This document shows positions 1 to 13,450 of a stretch of DNA of 64,000 nt, in pieces. The notes under the pieces were generated by a model. That model had not been told where the DNA came from and ran no database searches. It saw only the letters and a list, made by a program, of their open reading frames with translations. Positions within the stretch are counted from its first letter, which is position 1. Every line of letters starts with the position of its first letter. Source of the DNA: Montifringilla adamsi (taxonomy: Eukaryota > Chordata > Aves > Passeriformes > Passeridae); NCBI GenBank assembly GCA_017590115.1, contig JAGGNK010006559.1, positions 14,078,478 to 14,142,477 on the forward strand, given 5' to 3'. Both the position numbers and the translations under genes were made by a program.

Positions 1-1663
1 GTCTTATTTCTATTTATGTTTTTACTTCTCAGTACAGTGGCATACCATCAGGTGCTGTAGAGCTCCGACATGGGTGAGTAGTCTAGTTTTCCTTGGTAGT
101 CAGCAGGGAGAGTTGACCTCTGGAGGCCATCTTAGAGCACTTGAATCCATCATTGTTGTTTACTTATAGAGCTTAAATTCTTGAGAGAAGGCAAATAAAT
201 CAGGCCATTTCCAAGCATTAAAAAATGCCTCACCATTAACATTTCAACAATGTGTATTGATCTCATAAGTAAGTGCAGAGCTTGATCAGAATTTGCTTTT
301 ATTCTTTTTCTGCCAAGGTGAGCAAGTGAGCAAGAGCTTTAAAGCAGCTTTATCTGCTTATTTTTAGTGATTGATTCCTATAAAATTAGTAGAATGAGCA
401 GCAGAACATAGCCTTGTACAAGTGAATGTACTTTAAGAGAACACCTCCTTTCATACAAATTACTGGAAAGCTCTTTTAAATAAGTGTCCTGAAAATGTTT
501 GGTTTTTTTCACCCATTTTGCCTGTTAGATTGACTCATGAGTAAAGAGGCGGTGTATAAAGAACAGCATCCTTTGCTGCTGATTTGTGCCCTTTGTGCAG
601 ATCCAAAGAATGCTCATCGTGGGTCAGTATTTAAATTCCTTGAGAAGGAAAGTCAACATGATGTGAGAAATTGAAAGAATCATATGAAAGATAACTTTGC
701 AATTAGTAGATTGGGTGCCTGAACTGATCAAATGTTGATTTTCTAGTCTCATGTTTTTAAAACTACAGTCATAAAAATACAGGATTTCTTTATTAATTAA
801 TAGGGAAATTACACAGGTGATGTCTAGCCTGGTGAGCAGCTGTCAAGTAAGGTTAAGTACTCAGTGAACTTTTCACTTGTGGATTGAGTTCTATATAAGA
901 ATCTTGGAAATCCAGATAGACCTCTGTTGTTATTGGTTGCTCAGCTTTATTTTTTAAAGTTTTTTTTTTTTTTAACATGAATTTGATTTTATGCTGTCTA
1001 GAAATTTATTAACATATTTTTGTCATAGTTCCAAATTTGAGCTAAAACCTTTCTGTTTTCCTGGACTGAAGAATAAGGGCATGCATGGGTGCCCACACAC
1101 AAAAATACACAGAAACAGCTCTCCACCTACAAAATACCAGTAAGGAAAATAACTGTATCAAAACACAAATGTCAAAGTCTAGGTAGAGAATGACAGAACT
1201 GATTTAATAAATCCTATTTAGATTCTTTAGGTGTTCTCCAAGATTAAAAGTGTGTTGTGGTTTTTTTAGTCACCATTCTCTTCGGACAATGGACTTATCA
1301 AAAGGCAAATAAAATTAGATATTTTCAAGGAAGCAATGTTTCAATAATAATGATGAAATTCTTGCTGCTCCATGACACTGAGGGGACTGTACCTTATCTT
1401 TCTACAGTGATTGCTGCAATAAACTGACCTAGAAGGTCCTTTCTGGAGTTGTATTTCTTTATGTAGCTGACAAAGAAATTAATTTGAATAATTTTCAATT
1501 CTGTTTGTTGTTTCTAAATATCTTTATGTGCTTGTTTCTTGTGAAAAAAAAGACAGAAAATACTGGTCATTTTTTAACAAGCAAACCCACAGCTTCAGCT
1601 GATTATTAATTTTCAGAGAACAAAGCTTATTGCAAGCTATTATGAGTTTGAAGTAAATAATAT
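1..1663. other. Gene-free intergenic DNA
   Basis: AT-rich sequence with short T and A runs. I see no exon, RNA gene or recognisable repeat. Confidence 0.6.
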
Positions 1664-2216
1664 TGCTGTGATTCCATCCCAGTCAGTAACTAAGTACTGC
1701 CCCACACCTGATGGGGAGAAGAATTGTTGGGAAAAAAGCAAACCTCATGGGATGAGACAACAGTTTAATGACTGAAACAAACCCAAATATACTAATAATA
1801 CTAATTAGAATAATAACAATAATCATATTATTTTTATTTAAAAGGAGAGTGAGAAAGTAATAAAACCCAAGAGAAACAAGCAATGCTTAATTTCATTTCT
1901 CACCACCCACTAGCCCATTCCTGAGCAGCAATTATCGGGTCCTGACCAACTTTCCCCAGTTTATTGACTGAAAACAACATTCTGTGGTTCTTTGCCCAGT
2001 TTGGATCAGCTGTCCTGGCTGTGCTCCCCCTGCACTTGTGCACCTGCTCACTGGCAGAGCGTGGGACACTGGAAAGTCCCTGACTCAGGGTAAGCACCAC
2101 ATAGCAACGACCAAAACATGAGAGTGTTATCAACATTATTATCGCACTTAGTCCAGGACACACCACTCTACCACTGAAAGAAGAAAATGAACCCTACCCC
2201 AGGCAACACCAGTGTC
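1664..2216 (-). mobile_element. Solo LTR of an avian endogenous retrovirus
   Basis: Read on the minus strand, this stretch of about 550 bp resembles an LTR family common in songbird genomes. It starts near a GTTGCCTGGGGTAGGG-type motif. It then shows a GTTGATAACACTCTCATGTTTT-type block, a CACAGCCAGGACAGCTGA block, a CAATAAACTGGGGAAAGTTGG block and a terminal region ending near 1664. The recognition is from memory of the family, not from a search. No gag, pol or env remnant is next to it, so it is probably a solo LTR left by recombination. Boundaries are approximate and I see no clear target-site duplication. It is heavily diverged and non-coding. Confidence 0.7.
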
Positions 2217-5200
2217 TGGGTTTATTAATCTACTATATTTTATGTGATTCATAAAGTTCAGTGTAAAAGGCTCTGACTTGTAGCAGCTTTTGAGTAAAAG
2301 GAAATTTAGCAAAGCAAGAAGTTAAACACATTTTTCCCATTGAGCTGTATTTCCTTAGCACAAACTCTTAAGCAAATTTCAGGGATGATTAATCAAAGGA
2401 GTCAGTCAAGACCTGTTCATATCTGTTGTTTTTATGAATTCCCTTCTAAACACCACTTCAAATCTCTAAGATTAATATTATGCAACTGCATTTATTAAGA
2501 AATACTAGGATGAGCTAAGGTGGCTATCTATTATTATTATTAACACGTCAAATAATAGTGTCATCATCTGAATAAAGAAGTTACAAATTATTTTTGCAAA
2601 TGCTTCTTTATTTTTCAATATTTTTTTCACTATTTGTCATTAATCTCAGTAAAGGAGGTGCTAGGGCAGATCCACTGCCAAATGTAACACTCATTACCCC
2701 ATGCAAACCATTGAGAAGGGGTACTCAGGCCACTGAAATGTCAGCTGTAAACAGCTGCTGCTTGAGTGACTTAATACTTGTTCACACCAAGCACAGCAAC
2801 AAAACCTCTTCCATTTATTCTACTTGGTATAAAATGTCCTCACATTTACAGTAAGGGACCTAACTTTGTTCAAATTTAAACAAATTATTTAACCTGTGAT
2901 TACTGCTCTAAAAAGATTATTTTCATCCTGCCTTCAGGCAAGAGCTGCATTTTTGCTGTATTATGGGACCAAGCAGTGCTACAGTGAAGTTGGTTGGTCA
3001 AACCAGAATTAACACAGTTAATTCTGGGGATCCAAACTCCATAAAAACATATTTCCAGCAGTTTTACCCTAACCCCACTCAGTCTGCTTAAGGCACTGGA
3101 CATCCACCCGGTGCTGCAGCACACGATGCGCACTCTGAAGTGTATCGTATCCCCAGCTCAGCTTCAGATGTAAGGCAGCATCCAGGCTCAGCCTGAGTGG
3201 GAAGAACTGAATTACAGGAACCAGTGTCAGCTGGGGATTTGTTTCAAAAACACACTCCTGAACAAAATTAATATGCTAATGTAGATATAACCTAAGTGAA
3301 CCCCTGAGTTGCCTTGCATTCAGCCTTAATTAATGGGTTTTCTATGTCCTTCACTTCTGTCCTTGACAAGAATTTAGTGAAGATTTATTGGGAATAAATC
3401 TCCAGAGCCTAATTTATGCAAGCTTAAATCTGAGGCTGAGCAGCAGTGGTAACTTCAGGGGAAGTGACCTTATGCAAAGCTGTTTGGATACACTATATTC
3501 CACTAATACAGGGATTGTTCTTTGTCCATAATCCTTTAACCAGTTTCTTATCATATTTAAACTCGCTGTTTTGCTCTTCCAGCAGATGAGCTCCTCTTTG
3601 TTATTCAAGGGAATACCAGCTTTTAAAATAAATACAAACCCAGTTTATTTGCAGGGATTTAACAGTTCTGTATGGATCTGCACTTCTAATTCTGTTCAAG
3701 TCAATGACTATTTCTTTCTTGGTGTGTCAGAGAAAAATTTGAAAACTGAATCTAGACAGCAAATTTGAATCCAGATGTCCTTGAACAAAATATTGTTCTA
3801 CAATATAACCAGCATGAAAAGTAGGGAATATTTGGTGCTTAAAAATACATTTAAAAGGAGAAGCCATTCAGTGATTGTCTGTCTTTTAATTCATGGAGAA
3901 AAATAACAGACCTTCCCCCATGTCAGTTAAAGATGATTAATCAAGAAAGGTCATTTTATCCTTCAACTATCTCTGAACTGACCAAAAACTGAATCTAGTT
4001 CTTAAACAAAAATGCACAAACACAGGAGACAGCTGAAGCAAGATACATTAATTGTGGGGTGTTTCTTAGACCCTTAAAGTTAAATCTAATAAATTTTATT
4101 AATAAAAAAGTTTAATAAAATTATTCTTAGCACAGTTTGTGACAAGAATGGATGTTTCTAACACAAGTTTTAATGACCATTTTGGCATGTAGTTCAGTGG
4201 GCTGGCACCACTCTGAAAGTAGAATCTGACTCATTACCAAAAACTACATGAGATACTGTCAACTTCTGCATTAACTACAGCATGATGGCACTTTTCCATG
4301 ATGCCTTGCATTTCTGTGCATTTTGTGTCCAGCCTTGATGAGATGCAAAATATTAAAGAGGTAATCAAGGCCTTGGGATGCTACCCTTGAAACAACAGAT
4401 GTCTGACGGAATAACCCATAGGAGAGGGCAGGTCCTGAGTGTGAACTGCTGTGGTGTGAGCTGCTTCCCACACAGCCCACAGGCAAAGCACAGTTTAGAT
4501 CTTCATGAACAAGCACCACAACTCAGCCAGTCACTGATGTGGAAGCAGGTGGGCTCTTCACATGGGAAGGGTCTTGTTCTGAAAGCAGACGGATTTGATC
4601 CTGATCGTAAGTTCGATTAATGTCAAGGATCCAAAGAGGGGGGTGTCACTGAGGGTGCTCAATGCCTCTAAACTCAGCCTTTCATGCATCTGGTGTTGCA
4701 GCTCACAGCACATTTCTTCTGCTGCTGACACAGATCTTACTCCTGCCTCTCCACACAGCCCTGCATTACACCAAGTAATTAAAACCAGTGAAGTGCTTAA
4801 TATCATTATAGGCTAAATAACTTTAAGCAATTTCCTTCATCTTTTTAGAGTTCTTGATGCTTTTTCATAAGATTTAATATTGCCTTTGAAATCATAAGCA
4901 ATGGTGCTTCTTTTCCAATATAAACATAATCTTCTTTGAGTAATAAGTGATTGGAAAAACTTTATCCCAGAAAAGCAGCATATCAATTTTATTTATACCA
5001 GTGAAAGAGATCCCTAAAGAAGCAGATATTTACAGAAAAAATACTGTAAAATTAGAATTTTCCCGGGAAACTACATCTTATTACACTATGTTTTTCTTGA
5101 TAAGCATATCATGATTTTGAGCATAAGGTTGGAACCCAAGTATAAAATTCACTTGCAAAAAATCTATCGGCTTTACCAGTCCTACCAAACATCATCCATG

Positions 5201-5338
5201 TCTAGTTTTATTTAAGTTTATTTGCAGGATAAGGACCTTATAAAAAAGTTCAAGATAATTGATAAACTGGAGAACACTTAATTAATGAAGTTTTGTCCAA
5301 TTTCCTTGAAAATTACTTTTGAGATGATAGTTCTTTCC

Positions 5339-5438
5339 TTACAAGCCTATTTTTCTATTTTCTATTTTTCTAATTTTCTATTATAGGCCTTACAAGCCTA
5401 TTTTTAATTTTTTTTTTCTAATTTCCTATTATTTGTAT
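5339..5438. repeat. 51-bp imperfect tandem duplication
   Basis: The phrase TTACAAGCCTATTTTT starts at 5339 and again at 5390, and each is followed by a T-rich stretch with CTAATTT and CTATTAT. The second copy is slightly shorter. Confidence 0.75.
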
Positions 5439-6204
5439 GGTCCTTGAGTTAAAACTTAAACCAAGTTTATTTTATTGCCATTTTATGGCAAATCCCTCAA
5501 TAAAGGGATTTGTAGTGTATTAAAAATGTAACACTAAACTTTCCCTAGGCTGAAAGATTTCAGGCAGTGGATGCACAGCCATCATCAGGGAGTTGTCCCC
5601 TGGTCTCTCCCACTTCTAATCACATTTTTATGCTCTGCTTGTTCCTATTTATTTTTTTTTCTCTTTTCTTTTTTTTTCTCTCTGACAGGTCATAATGGTA
5701 TATGCAATGCAGGGAACTAATGCTCTCTGCTGTAAGAATTGACCACAGTCCAATCTCCATCTGTGAAGTGGGATGTAATGCTCTTACTTTTCCAATCATT
5801 GAAAGTAGCAAGTGCTCTTTATAAATCTTCACAAGCAGACAAGAAATCCAGTTCCAGTTTAGCTGTCATTAGTGATAAAAGTGTACTGATTGAAAGGATT
5901 TTTTTTTCTCTTTTTATGGTAGCAGTAACATCCTATTTATAGTAAATTGTTAGGAAGGGAAGGAAAAAGGGAATTAAGAGCTTTTGATCTTAAGAACTGG
6001 TTATCTGGCCTTAGATCTGGGAGTGCTTTAACAAAATGCCATTCAAGGTTTTGGTGGTACTACCACTTAAACACATAATGAGCTGTTCTGCTAGTCCTAA
6101 AAAAATCAGTAAGGTCTCCTATGGTGCTCCTACCTGTGGAAGCCATATGGCTACTTACAGGTATTTGCCATATGATGGTGTCAGTAGCAATCAAGTTTTT
6201 GCAT

Positions 6205-6280
6205 TTCCTTTAAATATTAAATATTAATTTAAATATAAATATGAAATATTTAGCATTTCCTATAAATATAAATATGAAAC
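6205..6280. repeat. AT-rich imperfect repeat
   Basis: GCATTTCCT followed by TAAATAT-type words occurs twice, about 50 bp apart. Low-complexity DNA. Confidence 0.6.
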
Positions 6281-8435
6281 AATATCAATTAGAATCAATT
6301 AGATACTGTTTGACCATGTTAAAATGTCCAATTTTGTCCATCTTGACCAAATGATAGGAATATTAACATCAATTAAAAGTTTTTACTGGTTTAGGACAAA
6401 TAAAACCTAGAAGAATTTTCTGAATAGCTGTTTAGAGGCTATTGTTTAGGAGGATCAAACAGCTGCATGTCTGAATTGGAGCACAGGGATTCTATTCTTA
6501 TCAGTAATTGACTCACTTTCACTTTGTGGGAGCAGATAAGAAAACTATTCTTGTTGCTGGGTTTTTTTTTAGAGAAATGGTAAGACACAAGCTTAAGCAA
6601 AGGGATACACAGTTCACTTCACTCGTGGCTATCAGGCCCAGACAGGAAAATTATATTGAGACTGGTTTCTCATTAGGTATTCGTACATCTCTGGCCAATA
6701 ATATATTTGAGCAACTGAAAAACTCCCTGGGAATTTACTGATGACAAGGGAGGGGAAAAAATTAAATCTGATTACTTGCTCAGTATATAGCATTAAAAAT
6801 GGCCATGGAAAGAACTGAGTCTACAGCTCCCAGACCCAGTCTTCCAGCTGCAAGCTTTTCCCAGAGATTGCTGGTTTCTCTTTTGAGTTTACAAATATAA
6901 TTGAAGCTGAAGAATCAGTCTATAGAGCTAAAATGTAACATAGGCTGCTTTTTTCTTTTCTGTCCAGCTTCAAAATCTAGTCAGGAGCAGCAAACTCAAA
7001 CAAAAAGAATTTCTACCATTTCCTCCTCTTTTTTTTTAGTGGAAGTGCAAAAACTCCAACCACAGAGAAACACTCATTCCCTTCTGCTCCTGTGACAATC
7101 TGCCATCCTTCATGACTGGATCTTGTCACATTGTGAAACAGCTTGTGAATCAGAGAGTCTGTACCATAACACAGAGAGTGGGAGGCTTAGCAAACAGAAG
7201 CTGGGTTCCTGCCCACAATTTTTGAGGCTTGTTTCAGCAGGTTACTCATTATTCAATACCCACTATCACTCAGAGAAATTGCCGAAGAGAAACTGCCACA
7301 CATGTTACACTGTTTGTAAGGTAAATGTAGCTTTACTGCATATTTCAGAGGATAAGGTGTGAACATTCAAGGAGATGTTTGGGACTGAGGACAAAGTATC
7401 ACAAAAAAGCCATCTTTTACCTCTGAGAGGAAGCAAGTGCCATTCTGTTGATAATTTTCCCATATGATGCATGTATTATGAAGTCCAGCTAACAAGTAGC
7501 AATCAAAAGGCCAGCACATCCATTCATTAATCATTGGATCCTCTTGTGGGATATTTTCACTGAATTAGCTACATCTACAATTAAACAGTACTTTATCTGA
7601 TGTTAAATCATATTATATTCAAATTCTTCAATCAATTGTCTTGAATACTGATTTCATTGCATGAGCTACCATGCAATTAAGATTGTTTAATACCATATCC
7701 ACAATGCAACCATAAATGATTGAAACAAGAAAAACAAAAATGTTCTTGTACAACTTCCACAATTAGTGATAGTATAGTCAGAAAGTTAAAGAATTCTCAT
7801 ATTTCCTTACAAATATTTGAAGTTTTAAAACTTGATTCACTTTATACTGTTTAAAAATACAGAAAGAGCCAGCACTAATTTTACAAAACCCACCTTGCTG
7901 GAAAGTGAACCCATGCCCTTCCACAGAAGAATCTGGACCTGCCAATGATATTGCTGAATTCTTTAGACCATCATCTTAAGAAATCACCTCTTATAAGGAG
8001 CATTCATTCCAATTATAATCCCATATTTCATCTATTACAAGGAGAAAAGACTAAGATAATATAGTGGTTCACTGACATTTACATTTAGAAATATGTATAT
8101 CCCATTAAGCACATTCAGATCCTAACTTTTCAAAACACAGACATCCGCATACCCTAATGAAAACTTCAGGCCTCAGATTCCAAATTTAGTAAAGCTGTTT
8201 TATGTAGGTGCTTTCAAAAGCCACATTGCTTTTCTCTTTATTCTGGTAAACATTTCACTATTACCAGTCACTTAAAACTGGTTACCCAAACTTTATTCCA
8301 AATATGTGTGACCCCAGCAGTATAAAGCAGCTTCTGCTTCCCATTAAATCAATCAACTAGTAGGTTTCCAGTAATTAACTTCTTCTAGCAACTAGATTTT
8401 CAGTAGTTCACAAAGTGCACTGTAAAATTAAGTAA

Positions 8436-8437
<2 letters not shown>

Positions 8438-8466
<29 letters not shown>
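8438..8466 (+). repeat. Poly(T) tract of 29 bases
   Basis: A run of T about 75 bases before the possible CR1-like fragment. It may be the tail of an antisense retroposon or a plain simple repeat. Confidence 0.9.
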
Positions 8467-8540
8467 GTTTGAGTCAAGAATTTCAGGGGAATTTTTATTT
8501 TTATTTGCCTTTTTTTTGTAATAACACCATGTTGTTCAGC

Positions 8541-8700
8541 CACGGTCCAGCCTAGAATCCACTGTGATCCTGAGATCTTTTTCTACAGCACTCTGCCTCA
8601 CCTGTTGTTCTTCACTTGAATGAGAGTAGATGTTATTCTGCCACGAAGGGCATCAGGGTTCAGTTTTTCTCAGATCTTTTTGATTTCTAAGCTTGTGCTT
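8541..8700 (-). mobile_element. Possible old CR1-like LINE fragment
   Basis: The phrases ATCCACTGTGATCCTGAGATC and TTTTTCTACAGCACTCTGCC, then CAGATCTTTTTGATTTC, resemble the antisense of the 3' coding part of ancient CR1-type LINEs. The copy is short and strongly diverged. Confidence 0.4.
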
Positions 8701-9379
8701 GAATGTGTTGACAACAGCAGCGGTCAAACTGCAAATTTATTGAGTGTAGTCTTTATTCCACAATTCAAGTAGCTAATGAAATTACTGAGAAGGACATGTC
8801 TGAACGAAAACTTTTTGCTGTTATCCCATTCAGTACATGACTTAGTTTTGATATTGAACCATTGTTAACCCTGAAAACTATATTCAGAAAGAATATATTC
8901 TAATTTCATTTATACAGCTGTGATACCTCGGATTTTCCTGTTACCACAGTGATATCAGAGAGCTGAAAGAAGAAAATACATTTCTGAGTCTTCAGATTTA
9001 ATGTCTTTACTTTGTTTAGTTTGTTGAATTAAAGACTGCCCTTAGGAGAAGTTAAGATAATTTATCTCTTTTTTTTTTCTTTTTTTTAAAAAAAACCACT
9101 TCAGCTGCTGTGTACACAAATCCCCACTAACTACTTAATTAAAAAAAAAAAAACAAACAAACAAACCTCTAGATGTGGTTTAAAGAAATAGATGCATCAT
9201 TTACTCTTCATTGTCCTCCTGCAGGATTTCAGCCAGGAAACCATTCAGCCACACAGATTTCATTACTGAAATAGATGGAAACATCAGCTCGTGTAAGAGC
9301 TTCGAGCATAAGAACAGAAAGGCAAGATCAGTTTTTCTTTGTCAATTTTTTTCCCCCCAACTCCATTTCTGCTTTGTCA

Positions 9380-9570
9380 CTTTTCCACATGGTTTGTGCG
9401 CGCAGCTTCTCGGGCTCCCTCTGCTGGGTACCGGGCCGAGGCCGCGCAGTAAAACCCGCAAGACTGATTTCATTAGCATTTCATGCTCCAGGAATAATTA
9501 AGAAATCATCCATTTATTGAAGTATAAAGCTTCATATAGCCTACGTGCGTAATCTAGATTATAATATGCT
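9380..9570. promoter_or_regulatory. CpG cluster and possible conserved noncoding element
   Basis: A cluster of CpGs (about 9397-9460) stands in AT-rich DNA about 10 kb upstream of GALR1. It is followed by homeodomain-type motifs (AATAATTA near 9493, and ATTAGCAT near 9473). No gene is apparent. It looks like a possible enhancer, but conservation cannot be judged from one sequence. Confidence 0.3.
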
Positions 9571-12500
9571 TCCTGAGCTAAAAAATATTTGAAGAAATTT
9601 CTTTTGTGGTTTGAAAAGTGAGAAATAGAAGATGCAACTAACCAGTAGATTAATGTCCCATAATACGCATGCTAATAATCCAAATAAAACACCTAAATAC
9701 AAAATTTCAGGTAAGCGGCTTTTAATGTCTCTGCTTACTAAGGGAAAATTCTCCAATAATCTGGATGCATCACGCTTTCTCTTAGCTGGCAATCTTTTCT
9801 CCTAACTCAGGTGAGGATGTGCATTTTCTCTTGACCCCCAGGATATTGCAAGCTAGCATGGGAGAATTTCTAGATCAAATCCCAGGAGATATGGCCCACT
9901 TTTGAGCAGATATCCAGCCAGTTATAGCATTACTATAAATTTCTAAAATATTTCTATAATTAATATAATGAAAAGTCTCCTCTAAAGGCTCAAGAAAAAG
10001 AAGCTGGCTCTTGTTGTTGGTTTGTTTGTCTGTTTGTTTTTTTTTTTAAGTAGACTAACAATATTAATAATTTTATATGTAATTCTTTGTATTAAACCAG
10101 AATTATTTGAAATTGGAAGAAGCACAGGAAAATTTGCAGAAGGCAGCTCCAGATCACAGATCATATCCTCAAAAAGTCAATTTTACCTGGACCGCAGGTG
10201 AACAGAATTAAGACTAAGTAATTTTTCACTTAGGTCAAGCTTCTAAAAATTATTGCTTTTTCAGAACTTCTTATGGTTTAAATACCTGTATTTCATTTCC
10301 AACAAACAGCTAAGTACAGAGATAATGAGAAACAGATACTGAGTGATAAATACATATTTTTATGATCATGTCTTCAGCACTGAGAAGCTACCTGCTCTTC
10401 AACGTATCCAGAAAATAATGGTCTCAGGTAAATTTTGACTGTTAGAACAAACCTGTGGAACAGCTTTAGGCAGCTCAACACATCCCTGCTAATGGTGCAC
10501 CCCCGTCCAGGGATAAGATCTGCTGCTAGAAGTCTCCCTTCCCGAAGTTTATGATGGTCAGTCAAGGTTGTGAGTATGGACACAAAACTGTGTTTTACCG
10601 AGAGAAGCTTACGAATGAGGTCTGATGCAATGACTGTATAGAATGCCTCGAGAGAATTTCAGCTTCGTTTTAAGTCCTTGGCAATATGCACTACTTTGTA
10701 TAAGTAGAGCCAAACTGCTGAAGAAAATATGTAATTTATTGCACAATTTTTGACATGAAAGCTTTCTATTATAGTGATGACTAATAAATACAAAAATAAG
10801 ATATTTATATTGCTGTGCAAGTGGCCATGAGTTATTTTGGCATTGGTTGATTCAAGTTTGTTTACATTAGGTTTTCTGAAGGGTTTTAATGAATATTTGC
10901 TGGTTTCTTTTCTGTAACCTAATGCAGCAAAAATTTCAAGCATTGAAATTTTCCTTCAGAATTTTTATAAGGAAATATGTACTACAAGAGCCTAGCACAA
11001 AATTGTCCTAAGACAATTTAAACACAAACACATTCTCTTCAACTATTGCTATGTAATATTTTCCCTCTCTTTGACACATAGGTTTTCCTATGCTGTTGCA
11101 AAAAAATCATAATTGCAAACATCTTGCTCTTAGAAAAGATCACAGTATAAAATAATAGGAAGAAAGGCAGCAAGGTCATGAAACAGAATCTGTGAAATAC
11201 TTCAATCTCATTAAATTCAATTTGGGTAAGCTCTGCTGAGGATTTAAGAACACTACTCTGAGTTCTCTGCATCTCAGAAGAAATGTTTTATCTATTGATT
11301 ATTTTTCAAACATGGAACAAATCTGAGGAACTAATTCTATCTCCAGGAAACAACTGATAGATATAACTGATGGATAGTGTTCTTGATGTGATATTTTTGG
11401 GTAAGAATAACAAAAGATCATATTCATGAATAAAGTCATCCTTTCACAACTGAAACAATTTATTGAAAATTCTCACATAGGTAAAACAAGCTATCGATTC
11501 ACTCCAGATGTCTCTTTTGAATATTTTTCTTTTAAAAGTCTTTAATGGAAATGTAGAAAAGTCTTTAACAGAAATGTAGAAAATAATCTGAGAAATATGA
11601 CTAAAGTAATTGCAAAGTGGTTTTACTCCTTCGTTTCTGTGGCCATACTTTTCCCTTCAGTGTTTCAGTTTTTCCTTAAAAAAATTAAATCAAACACAGG
11701 CCACCAAAACAAAACTAAAAAGCTTCCATTTTAATTTATGTTACCATATTACATTCTTAAATGACTATGTGAATATAGGCTGAGGTTTTCTTTAGTAAAT
11801 AACTTTTTATAAAATGTCAAAACACGGTAGAAAATTGGTATAAACTGACAAGGTTCCAGCTGAGCCAAATTTCATCAGTGATAGATTTCAAACTCAATGA
11901 ACCTAAGAGTTCACTCTAACCTAATTTTTTTTTAAATGGAAAAAGATTCACAAAGTTATGCCAATTCCATAATCTACTCAATTGATGCTGTGATTGTTTT
12001 ATTTCTGGACAATTACTTGTGGGATATCAGTGGAATACGAACATAATTAGAACTCAAAAAATTTACTTTTTATTAAAAAAATAGAAGTCTCAAAAGGTGG
12101 ATTCTGGAATTATTTTAAAATGGGAAAAAAGAAAAGATATAGCAAGAATCGAATCAAGATAAAATGAGTTAGTGTGCCTTCTTTTTTACACCAAATCCAA
12201 ACTAAAGCTAAAAATCAATTTCTTAGAAATCAAAGAAAATACAGGAATAATTTATGTTCTGACACTCAGTTTGTCACTATATTAAATATGAAACCACCCT
12301 ATCAGCATGTTGACTTACACATGTTACTCCAGGCTTCCTTGGTGTGAAACACGCAAAAATAATGTCATGAGGGCATTTGATACCAAAAGCAAGCACAGCT
12401 TCTCATGCTGAGCTGTTGACACAAAGGACTGGGCTGCACACGGGACTGACAGGAAAAGTTGGATATCTAAAGGCACAAAGTATGGATACTCCGGCACCAA

Positions 12501-12959
12501 GTCTACTTGCAATGCCTCTTCAGGGTAGTTTATATTATCCTCTGGATTCACTAAAAATGATCATTGTACGCCAAGGCACATTGCTATTTTCCTTCTAGGA
12601 GGAAAAACCAAGAAATCTTTGTATGTTGGATCAAATTTTTACCTCAAGTTCCTCCACTAGGTGGGCATGTGTGAATATGAACTGTCTCCAGCAAGGGCTG
12701 CTTGTCTTCAGATATTGGAAAGGCTACAAAAGCAGAGAGATTGCACCATTTTCCATATTCATAGATAAGAGACGAGTATACTTAAATTGCTGCACTAGGA
12801 ATGTAAGTAAACAATAACAGAGATTTCTGATTGCAAATGACAACTGAGCACTAGGAGTGTCTACAAAGGCAGGTGCTGGAATCCTGGATGCTGAAAATTT
12901 TAAATTTTCTGTGCTTAAAGGCACAGACCCACAAGAAAACACTGCATTTGACTTGAGGC
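9571..12959. other. Gene-free intergenic DNA
   Basis: AT-rich, with the 23-bp duplication listed. No exon is recognised. Confidence 0.6.
11535..11580. repeat. 23-bp tandem duplication
   Basis: AAAGTCTTTAATGGAAATGT at 11535 is repeated at 11558 with AACAG in place of AATGG. Both copies end in AGA. Confidence 0.85.
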
Positions 12960-13450
12960 CATGGAACAGGCTTCCAAAATTAATTGATAGTACTGGGATT
13001 ATGGGTGTGTAGTTGGTTAGAAGTGTGTAATATCACAGGGTGGAAAACTTAGAGTTTGGGGTTTTAGAATATAATAAATATGAAGCAAGATGCAGGTTTT
13101 AGGGCAGAGGCAGGTTGTTCTTCTTTACCTTCTTCTTCTTCCTTCTTTTTCATGGTGATGTTTTGTAATTGGACAGAAAAGTCCACATTGCGGGCTTTGA
13201 GGGATCAGTTATTGGGTTAAAAGGGAAAATAATCCCTTCTTAATTGGATAGTTTAGTCTTAAAAGACCTTGTTACAAGAGATTGTTAGCTATTTTGTGCC
13301 TTGCTAATGAAAGGCTGCCGAACTCATGGTTGTGAGACTGTTTCACTGATAAGAAATGATAAGAAACACCTGAGTCTGAACATGAACTACCGTCTCAAGT
13401 GCCTTCAATCCAGACGCAGAGAACCAATAGGTGGGGGGGTTCCATCACTG
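12960..13450. repeat. Possible diverged interspersed repeat (LTR-like)
   Basis: This block has a different texture from its flanks. It includes a CTTCTTCTTCTTCC stretch near 13130, and phrases such as AGTCCACATTGCGG and TCTCAAGTGCCTTCAATCC that I loosely associate with avian LTR sequences. It has no coding capacity. Orientation and ends are unclear, and it may be ordinary intergenic DNA. Confidence 0.25.

Larger units (their letters stand above)
2217..8437. other. Gene-free intergenic DNA
   Basis: ORFs here are all short (under 90 codons), have chance-like composition and resemble no family I know. Apart from the AT-rich and 51-bp repeats listed, nothing is recognisable. Confidence 0.6.
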
